A DNA stretch of 20,885 nucleotides, from assembly GCA_019649035.1 (NCBI GenBank), contig BMAT01001755.1, positions 183,016 through 203,900 of the forward strand, written 5' to 3'. The notes below the pieces were generated by a model. That model was not told the DNA's origin. It was given only the letters and a program-made list of their open reading frames with translations, and ran no database searches. Shown in pieces: positions 1 to 9,900 of the stretch (position 1 is its first letter; every line of letters begins with the position of its first letter). The DNA is from Elysia marginata (taxonomy: Eukaryota > Mollusca > Gastropoda > Plakobranchidae). The position numbers and the translations under genes are program-made.

Positions 1-3000
1 ATGCAAAGAACGACCAATAGAAAAACTTGAAGTTGGAAAGGCGTGTAACGATGGATAGGGTCCAAAGAAAATTTCAGGCAATTTTGTCTTGCCAAGGTGG
101 CATCTCTGATATTGTTCTTAAGAAAATGATATATTTGTTTTTTTCCCTTTTTGTATTTCTGAATTTTTTTTCTGTTTTTCAATTTTATCTTTTGAATTAT
201 TCACTTACTCACTATCCAGCGTCTAAAAACATTTGCCCTCTTTGTTTTTTCCCACACCAATCTCAATCATCACACAAAACTTCAGCATCCATTCAATTAG
301 CCTCAAAGGAGTAGGGATTTTAGTAAGAAAAAAGTATAATAAGAGAAAAACGCATTTGAAAGTAAAACATAAAATATTCAAGGCATTCCCAAAAGCTGGT
401 TCATGAAATATGGACTTTGAGGTGAGAAAAAAAAATTAAACTTGCCCAAAGCACTTCAAATTGTTTCTATTGTATAGAGAAATTCTCCTTTTTTACTAAT
501 ATGAAGGAAAAAAAGATATAAAATATACCCTTGGAAAGGTTAAAACGCTATAGTTACAGCTCCCTGTATTTCAAGGACATAACAATTTACTTCAATAGAA
601 GTTCATAATTCTAAAAGCATGCATGCTTTAAAGGATATTTCTAGTTGAAGGTGTTATGCAACTCATTATTTAAAAACTAGAACAGTTGGAATGAGCTGTA
701 CTTAGTTTATTTGTTGTAGTTGCAAAATCGTGACATGTTATGTCTGTGGGAACCTATTACTGAAAAGTTAAAAATTTTTATAAATGTGATTTTAGCTACA
801 GTTCGAAATAGAACCTTGCAAGAATGAAAGTTTCAATTAGTTTTATTTTCAACAATGGGAACAATATGTCACTCTTTGTTCACTACAAAAGTGTAATTAT
901 TACATAATTTTTTTATATTAACAATACAAGCTTTTTACAGATTTTTTTTTGTGATGTTTTAATGTTTCAGAAGGTTTAGAAAGATACTTTTGAAGGAACA
1001 CGGTATATTTTTTTCTCTTTTTTCTTTACCTAAAACATATCATATTTAGGACAAAACGTTTGCTACAAAAATTAAGCTTCATTACTTCTGTCTTTTATGC
1101 CATCAGTTTTCTCTTCGGAACAAATAAAGTATTAATGTGCTGTCTAGTCTATACAATAAAAATCATATATAATAATATAAGAAAAAACCTTCTTTGAGAT
1201 ACAAAAAGAATGTCATGTTTTCTTCAACTCTTGTTGACCATAAGAACACTCCCAGCTTCACTAACTCTCTATGTTTACACCATAAAGACACTCACAGCGT
1301 TTGCCAAAGGTTGGTACATTTTTTATCTCCTCCTCAACCAAGACAAAGCAAACAGTGTACAAACTTTGATAAACGATGGAGATAGGCAATGCTGAGAGCG
1401 TTCTTATGACAACAACAAAAAAAAATTAGATAAATATATCTAGACAATTTTGTTGCAACACATAAAAAAAAAAATTATTCTAGCATGATGCTAGAAAAAT
1501 TCGGACCAAAAAGAGTAAAAAGATCTAGATTTAGATTTCTAGTTGTATCTTGCACAGCATAAGGCTTGGTCCTTCTCTCATATAAACATTTTTGATACAA
1601 TTTTACATCCAACTTTATTTGAAATGTCAGATTATTTATTTGTATATAACACTCACTCCGTTAAGTTCTCTGTAGATTTATTTTTGAAAGCCTAGCTTTT
1701 ATGATAAATTTACTTATTTTATATTAATATATTAAATAAAATTTGCTTATTTACTTGGGACATTACATTCATTACAAAGAAAAATTGTTGGGAGGTTCCT
1801 TTTGTCTCATTCCAGTTATTTTAGGCAAACTCAGCTTGAAGATTGATCTAGTTTAAGAATCTCAAGGACAAACTCAAAGTTTCTATATAAAAAAAATTAC
1901 ATGCTGCATGGCTTCAGCAGTGCTAAGACATAACACATAACGACACTCCAAACATTTATTCTGATAGATCTAATTGCTTGCTCTGAAAACTCGCTGTGAT
2001 AAGCCTTTTGGGGTCAATATTTTTAGATGTGAAACCAAAATGTGTACTGAATCAAGCTGTAAAGAGATTAAATATTTCTAAATTTTGAGGACATAATACT
2101 TCACTACAATCGATGCTTGAATCAGAAGTCACCGATTTTCTTTATGAGAGTTACTCTTCTCAAACTGATGAGTGTCCTGTTTCTATCCAAAAAGTTGCTT
2201 TTACAAAAAAAAAATTGCCTTCAATATTTAAATTAACAATAAAAACTAACATTTTCGTTCATGTTTGTAGATCTGGCATTTTCACTGCAAGCGTTAGGCC
2301 CGCTAGGCCTAAGCAAATCTAGACGGTGAACTTCTATGAATTAACAAATAGACAGGTCTACATTTTTTAGTATAGATCTATCAGACAACCTGATAGATAA
2401 AGAATTTTGCTAAAAACTGCACAGTAGTCATTTTAAAGGTAAAGTAGGGCACTTTTTTAGGCCTAGAAAACAAAACCAAAAACTACACACAAGCGTTTGA
2501 CTTGACACAGCTCAGTTTATATATATTATCTCTTCAATCATTTTTCAACATGAAACAAGCATTAACCCTGGAAAAGTACTAAATCTAGGCCTATTTTTAT
2601 TGGGTTGAAGAGGATATTGTTCACCTCAGCCCAAAGATACACAATAGGTACAAACTTCTATTGTTACTAGAGGCAAGAAAGACGTCTAATAGAGTGGTTC
2701 ACTGCAGCCCAAAGATACACATAAATTACTGTGATTACTAGAGACAAGAAGGATGGATAATCTAGTGGTTCCCTGCAGCCCAAAGAAACAGAATAGGTCC
2801 TGGTGTTCATTATGGTTATAGTTGTGCTCTTAAACTTTATAAATGACAAGCCAAGTGAGGTTTACAGAACATTTGGCATAATGGCTTGTGATTTGCTTTT
2901 GCACTCACTATTCCTGTGATTCTCAATGTTACTTTCATCTATCACAAGTAGCCAACTGTTCATGATTCTCGTATATATAAATCAAGCATAGTTTACTCCT

Positions 3001-3853
3001 GAAAACTTCTTTTGGAGTAAGAGCCCTTTAATGGCAATAAATAACTGTTAAAAAACCTTTGCCTCAACTCGACATGAACTTTTTTTTACAAAAGTTGGGT
3101 TTTTTTTTTTTGTGTCCATTATGCTTTTGGTTTCTAATTCAAATTTCTGCCTTTTGCCTGACTTTACCCCTTTAGCCAAGAGCTACAGTCATGGTGCAAA
3201 TTTATTATTTTGTTTGTGTTCATCAACTGATGTCATTGTTTTTTAATGATGACTATAATGTCGTAAAAAGGTAATTGAAAAATGTAAAACAAACCATGAT
3301 TTTTCATTTTTCAAGATTGACAGTGAGCAAAACTGCATGGATATAACCTGAATGGTTTAGGACAGTTACAATCTTTAATCACTAAATTACCAGAAGGAAT
3401 TGAACAGCGGTTTTCCAAAACTCCATTATTCTCTTTTTAAAAAAATCAGAGTTACTCCTCTTACCTGATTCTTGAAAGCAAGGTAAATACAAATACAGGC
3501 TACTGCCTATTCAACTAAAAGTCGCTAAAACTTGTCTACATGACGTGAATATTATATACCTGGTATATTTTTACAAAGACCAAAAAAAAAAAGAAATGCA
3601 AAATTTTTCTTGATTTTCTCTAAAACTTGGAAAATGCAAACACAAAGTTTTGGAAAACCACTCTTCAATTCTATTTGGGATGTTCAAATTGAGTATTTAT
3701 TCGCACCACAGTATGTATATCTCAAAGATAATTAAGATCATCAAAGTTGAATACAATGGGTGGAAATTAATCCTCAGTCTCCTAAGGAATTGGAGGTAGA
3801 CCTAGTTTACTATATTTTTATGCCAACCAAAATTGATGTCATATTTGTTTCAG
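1..3853. other. Upstream intron of the ubinuclein-like gene (no exon recognised)
   Basis: AT-rich sequence full of homopolymer A and T runs, with only short chance reading frames. I looked for the expected preceding ubinuclein exon, which should encode a Trp-Pro...Gly-Trp-Met segment and end in a phase-2 donor, and did not find it. Donor-like sites exist (for example GAG|gtgaga near 420), but the upstream frame that would be needed hits a stop within about 20 codons. The stretch is therefore read as intron, ending at the acceptor TTTGTTTCAG at 3844-3853. The only clear structure is the imperfect tandem repeat at 2619-2797. Confidence 0.6.
2619..2797. repeat. Imperfect tandem repeat, 71-78 bp unit, about 2.4 copies
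   Basis: Units start at 2619, 2697 and 2768, each opening with GTTC(A/C)C or a close variant and then CAGCCCAAAGA. The first two units continue with a shared TTACTAGAG.CAAGAA segment and close with a TCTA(A/G)T..GTG-like stretch. The third copy is truncated near 2797. Copies have diverged, so the array is not recent. It lies inside the presumed upstream intron. Confidence 0.75.
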
Positions 3854-3916
3854 GACCCTGTTGAAAGAGAGCAGAATGTGTCATGAAGAACTGGCCAAAA
3901 CGATATCCACACCACA
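3854..3916 (+). CDS. Coding exon: end of ubinuclein middle region
   Basis: A 63-nt exon between acceptor TTTGTTTCAG and donor CACA|GTAAGT. Only one frame is open: the first base completes a codon (any codon ending in G, such as Arg), followed by TLLKESRMCHEELAKTISTP and then CA, which joins the next exon's G to give Gln. The other frame tested from the first base meets TGA. The KESR core is the most family-specific piece of the window. The residues after it turn Ser/Thr/Pro-rich, marking entry into the disordered tail. Confidence 0.75.
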
Positions 3917-6900
3917 GTAAGTGATCGCTGGGCTCCAGCTACTTAGAAAGCTTTAGCATATGTCATTGTTATTTGATATGCATTTGTTTGGGTTTATTTT
4001 TTTTTGTTTCTTTGAATATCCTTACTAAAGAGGTCTCTTCTTCATTTGTATTCATTATTTATAGTAAATATGGAAAATGAATTGAGTTTTTGGTAAAAGA
4101 GTTTTGTTGTCTAAAGAGGGTGGAGTGACAATTTATCAATATTAATGAAAAAAATTATCCATGTAGTTAAATGTGAAAGGTTGTTTTTGAGAGTGTTTTT
4201 CATTTTCTTGTCATTTTTAATTCTTAGAGTACAATCTTTACCAATTATACAGAGACAAAAATTTCAAGATCTATTTTCACTACTACCATTATCTTTAGGA
4301 ATAAAGAGAAGGGTTACAAAAATTTCAAGATCTATTTTTACACATTTTAGGAATAAAGAGAAGGCTGTTCCGCCCAGTGGAAAACCTTGGCCCTCAGTCA
4401 GCTCAGAGTCCAACACAACCACTGGGGTTGTCGCGGCCGCTACCTCTCGACCCTCCGCCCAGCCTCACGTATCCAAAACCGAAGATATGGTGGAGATTTC
4501 AAGTCAGAGTGAACAGGAAACAGAGCGGGTAGTCCCCCAGAGCAAAGACCTAGGATCAAGAGATGTTGTCAGGACAGGAGGGGACACAATAGTGGTTGAT
4601 TTGCCTGGTTCCTCTCCCAGCGTTGTGCCCAGTACCAGGCCATTGGGGCCCTCGTCTTCCTCACCCAAGTTGTCACTCCCTCCTGTGGAGGTCATAGATA
4701 TCACTGACTCACCAGTGAAATCTTCCCCAACACACTCAACCATTTCCCAGTCTCTAATAGCTGGGGACAAAATTCCTGCCACAGTGAGTGGGTATAGTAC
4801 TGAACTTTGCCATGCTTTTTTTGTTCTACAGTTCGTCACAATTTTTGGGAATGAAATTAGAGCAGAAATTTTCTTCTTGTGGAAATATCCCCCTTTGAAG
4901 CCACTTAAGTGCAGGCAAGAACGAAAATTTTTCCCTCTATTCTCATTCCCAATAGAATGAATTAACTAGGTATAGTCTGACTGCCAGAACACTTGGGTCT
5001 CATAATCACTAGGCATAGTTATATATATGGAGAGAGAGAGGAAGAGCAGTCTTTGGTAATAACTCTTGAGGGTAATTCCACAAATGCCTAAGTTGGTTTT
5101 CAGTCCTTTGTTAAGCAAAAAGCTGGACATTAATTTTAACACTGATCTCTTGAGTTTGAATATTTATGAAGTTTATTAAGAAATAAGGCCAAAAGCAACA
5201 CATACAAAAAAACCAAAAAAAAAAACAAAACTAAAGCTGAACTGTACTTGTTGACCCCAATATGAAACCCTAAACAAAACTCATTTAGCCATTTAGGTGA
5301 TGCCCATTGTAATATAAAATTCAGGAAGTAAAAAGATAAGGCATTAATCTTATCATATGGTATAATGTTTTTCTACGATGATAATTTCAAGATATTGTGG
5401 AATAAAACCATGATGATATTTTGCACATCTGTCCAAAACTCATTTTGCTTCATAATTTTAGCTATTAAGTTTTTAGTGGCAGAAGCATTACACTAGGGAG
5501 AATTGAAAACGCACCTTTTTTCATCCTACTTTAATTATTAGTAAATTTTTACACATCTGAGCAAAATTGATGACAGGGTTTGTTTACTTGTTCGGTTTCT
5601 ATCAAAAATCGCTCACAGTGTGAGTTTACTAGTTTGTTCTCTATCGAAAAATGCTCAGAGTGTCAGTTTACTAGTTTGGTTTCTATAAAAAATTGCTCAC
5701 AGTGTAATTTTACTTGTTTTTTGGTTTCTATCAAAAATTGATGACAGTGTTTGTTTACTTATTTGGTTTCTATCAAAAATTCATGACAGTGTTTGTTTAC
5801 TTTTTTGTTTGCTATAAAAAATTGCTCACAGTGTATGTTTACTTTTTTGGTTTTTATAAAAAAATTGCTCACAGTGTTTGCTTACTTGTTCAGTTTCTAT
5901 CGCCAACATCTGCTTTTTAGATTTTTCAATCATTGAGATCTACACACCATTTGTTGAAACTAGTTTTTTTATGTCTACATACAATAAAAAGAGCAGTCAA
6001 GATTAAATTCAACACACTAGTTCAGAATTTTGTGCTGAACAAAATGCCACCAAAAATTTGCTTGAAAATTTACTTAGAAAAGAAAGAAAGCCCAAACCCG
6101 CCATGCTTAGACTGTCAAGACAAGAGCGGTGGGAAGCCTCTGACATGTTAAGGGCTAGTTTATCCACCAAAAACATCACAGCACAATACAATTGCAGCCA
6201 TTTCTCTATTGTATAGGATTAAATCGGTTGGAGCATGCTCTAGTTAATGAATGGAAGGCAGCCCCTCAGCACTTTTTCAAAAGACTGTGCAACTGTATGA
6301 GAAGTCGATGCCAAGCATGCGTTGCTGCAAGATGAGAGCACACATGCTACTGAATTGAGACAATTTTTTAACCTTAAAAGTACAACTTTTTCTTGGACAA
6401 CCTATGGGTGAAAAACATACATGTCTTTTTGTTTTGCTTTTTATTTTACTAAAGTTGTTAAAATCTCTTCAGTAAGTTGATAAGAAATCAAGAAAAACAA
6501 GTTTTGTCATTAGTATTTTTGACACCTGTGTTTTTTTATGGTCAATATTAAGTGGTGCAGTTTTAATGCTCCCTAGTGTATATTGTTTTACTAATGTGAG
6601 TCAATCTGGATAAGCAGAGTAAAAATCACTGAGACTAATGACATAATTTTGTGTTTGAGCCCTCTAAAAATAGTAATGTGATGCAAAATAAACTGTTTGC
6701 CATGCTTGAACATTAAAGGCAGGGAATAGAAAAGCTTTACTTACAAACATTTTTTTTTCTTCTAAAGGGCATTAAGTACATCTTTGTACTTTTTTGAAAA
6801 CTCATTATATCAAAGCTATGACCTGTGTCTGCTTTATCTCAGCTGCCTTACATACGATAGCCATTTATCCTCTCTCTAGCAAGTTATGAGTTATATAATT

Positions 6901-9900
6901 ATATCTATTCTACCTTTAATCATCAGCAAAAACAAAGCCAACATTCGCTGCCACCCAAACCTGTGTCCAAAGTCCAACTTCATCCATCACAACAGTGGGC
7001 TCGTCAACCCCAGTTACCCCAGACGACACCTGCTCGGAATGTTTCCACTCTAGCAGCACCATCTCTCTCACAGCCCTCTAGTTCACAGGCCAAGACTGTA
7101 GATACACTGTCTGCTTACAGGGGCAGTAAATTAGACTCTATATATCAGGCAAAGGTCATTCTGAAGCCCGTTTCTCTAAGCCAAGGGCAACAGCTGAAGG
7201 CAGGAGGACCAGCTAAGATGATGAACCAAACCATCACTGGTAATGTACTTAGTACAGAAAGTACCACCTCATCTAAGTCGGGGAACTTTCAGCAGCAAGG
7301 ACTGTCTAAATCAACACCATTAACCCACTTGTCACCTCAACTTCAGCCCTCAAAACCACCAATGTCTTTCAGTCCATCCTCTCTTTTATCTCCGAGCTCA
7401 GGGCAGAGGGGTTTGGACAGCAACAGTGGCAGCCTCAGCAGCACCAAGCTGTACTCACAGCTACCCCAGCAGAAAAAATCCCAGGCAGCAGCCAGTAGTA
7501 GCAGCATCAATACTCTGTCACCCCAGGCAGGAACCATGTCCAGGAGCAACACCCATCAAGTTCGCTCCGGTATTGTCCTGGGCACGTCTAATTCACACGC
7601 TAATGTTCGCTTCCCACAGGCTCAGGCAGGTGGCTCTAAAACTAGTAACCTCCTATCGTACAGACCTCAGCAAACGCCCGTCGGTGTCACCGTGGGGCAG
7701 CAAACAAGACCTGACCAGGTAGTGATGGGTAGTCCAGGGTCAAACAGACCTATGCAGAATATGGGAGGCAGCCCTGGATCTTCAAAGCTGCCCCTTGACC
7801 AGGCAGCAAGACAGGCGGCAACAGTGAGAACTCTGCAGCAGCAACATAGCAGCAGCAGACCAGCCACTCACCTCGGCATCTCAGCTACCTCACCCAGTCC
7901 ACCTAAGAGACATTACCAGCCGGAGCAGCTCTCACCCCCTTCTAGGGGTAGTAACTCCCGCTCCCCTCAGGAACTCTCGCCAGGGGAGGCAAGTGCAAAA
8001 CTGACTCTGTATGAGCAGATTCAGTCCCAGATTCGGTCTCAGGAAGCTATGGAAGGCCAGGCCCTCAAGAATCTTGCCTTGGCTCGTAATTTGATGGGCT
8101 TTTCAGGTATGTCCATTTGCATATACGGCACCTCTTTTTTTTTTGTTTACTTATCTTTTAATTCAATGACTAATACCTTAATTTTTTATGTTGAAACAAG
8201 CCTGACTGAATTTAAGATAGGGTTCTCAATGCTTTTTCTTTGAGAATTGAGGTTTTGCTCTGCTGTTTCAAAACTCTTTAATTCTGCCACCAGATGGTTT
8301 TGTTTGCAGAAATGTCAGTGGGTGTGGGTAAAAGGAGGGAGTGACATGACTATGTGATTGTCTTTGAGTGTTAACATAAATGTAGACACATAGAAAGCTG
8401 CAAGATTTGTTGTCAAAAGTTGCTCATTTATAAGAAGGATGCAGACTGACAATTATATTCTCCAACTCGCCAATAAGACCTGTATTGCAAACTGCTGTTG
8501 TCTCGGCACATCCTGGGGTGAACTGTTAGACATCAATTTGATACTGTCTAGTTGCAATAGTTAGGCTTGGTAAATAGAAAACTTAATAACTTTATTCGAA
8601 TAAATTCAAAATGCTCAAGGTAGGAGGTTTATTTTATCTTTTTTTTTTTTTGGACTTTGTTAGGTTTGATTTCATACATGCTGTGCTCCAGGAAAACTAG
8701 TCATAAAATACACCCCAGTAGTAGAGAAACCTAGGCCTATGAAGTGAAGTTATCAATAGCATGGTTTTTAGATTAGCATAAAACTGCAACTGATTATTAT
8801 TAACCAGCTGGCAAAGTTTAGCTCATAGCTCAAACTGCAAAGTAATTGTGTTGTAATGATCCAACCACTTCATTTTTAATTTTAGAACCTTGAGATGTGA
8901 GTTTGAAGGAATCTGATAAATAATTTTTTATATATATATATATTATTTATTTTTTGTCTTGTGAAGGATACTATTTATCTTAGTGGCTCTTGCTGAACGG
9001 TGCCATGGCTTAATTTAGTAAACCTTTTTTCCATCTTTGTTTTTGTTTCTGTCTGTTATTTTGTTACTTGCATAACCAAGCATTTTATGTGGTTGCGTGC
9101 CAAACAACATACAAAGTCTGATTGTCATATACATGCAGGAACAACTCAATCAGGTTACTGTGCAATTCTGTGAAAAGTACAGAAAGCTTAAAGAAGAATA
9201 AGAATGAAGAAATCAGATTAGATTCTGAAATCTCTAAATCTAAAAATGTTTCTACAAGATATACATTTGCATTTGTCCCCATGACAACATCAACATCCAC
9301 CGCAAGTCATTCCATTAGCAAGAGCATTTATCCTTCTTCCAATTTTCGTTACTTGTAACCTACAATGTTAATTTTTTTTGTGTCATAATTTCCCTAAGAG
9401 TATGTATGCAAAAAAAGGCTTTGTATGGCCTTCATATCTTATTCGTAATAATATTTCTAGGGTTGAAATTTTCTGACATGTCAGCCCATATTGTCATTCT
9501 CATCAGAACCAATCATTCATATACACCATGTCATCAGCTTCTGTCAGCCTGAGTTTGTACATGTAATTGTATGGGATCTGTGGGTTGAAATGATGTGGGT
9601 CTCAGTATGATGACTTGTGTGACCAATCTTTGCTTCCAGGATCAAAGAAAAGTGTGCGGCCAGATGTGCCATCGGCTGTCCCCATCTCTTCTTCTTATAA
9701 GAGCAAAGAAGGCATTGATAGTCCAAGATCTTCTGTAGTTTCTGCTGGTGACAACAAAGGGCTGCCACATCCCCATTCTGTCTCAGCTAACATAAGTCCA
9801 AGCAAATTGCATGAGAACCTGCTAAAATTGAGGGATAGTATGGGCGGGGTAACACCTGGAAGAGGGGCTTTACAAAAACAACCCTCAACAATGACTAAAG

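Noticed and set aside
27..314. Open frame of 95 codons at the window start
   Set aside because: After about 30 residues it becomes a Phe/Leu-rich translation of T-rich sequence; no splice site pair gives a coherent exon and it does not match the expected ubinuclein domain.
614..629. 16-bp perfect palindrome AAAGCATGCATGCTTT
   Set aside because: Isolated and short; such alternating palindromes are expected in AT-rich DNA of this length and nothing nearby suggests a function.
2295..2313. Small hairpin TTAGGCC-CGCTA-GGCCTAA
   Set aside because: A 7-bp stem only; AGGCCTA words recur across the window (for example near 2587, 8733 and 15281), so it is probably a decayed repeat trace.
4145..4350. 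ATG-led in-frame extension of the exon with a signal-peptide-like start
   Set aside because: It lies in the intron, reads through the duplicated acceptor in a different frame from the first copy, and its hydrophobicity comes from T-rich sequence.
5714..5920. Phe/Tyr/Val-rich repeat peptide
   Set aside because: It is a translation of the 42-bp minisatellite, open only because the period is a multiple of three.
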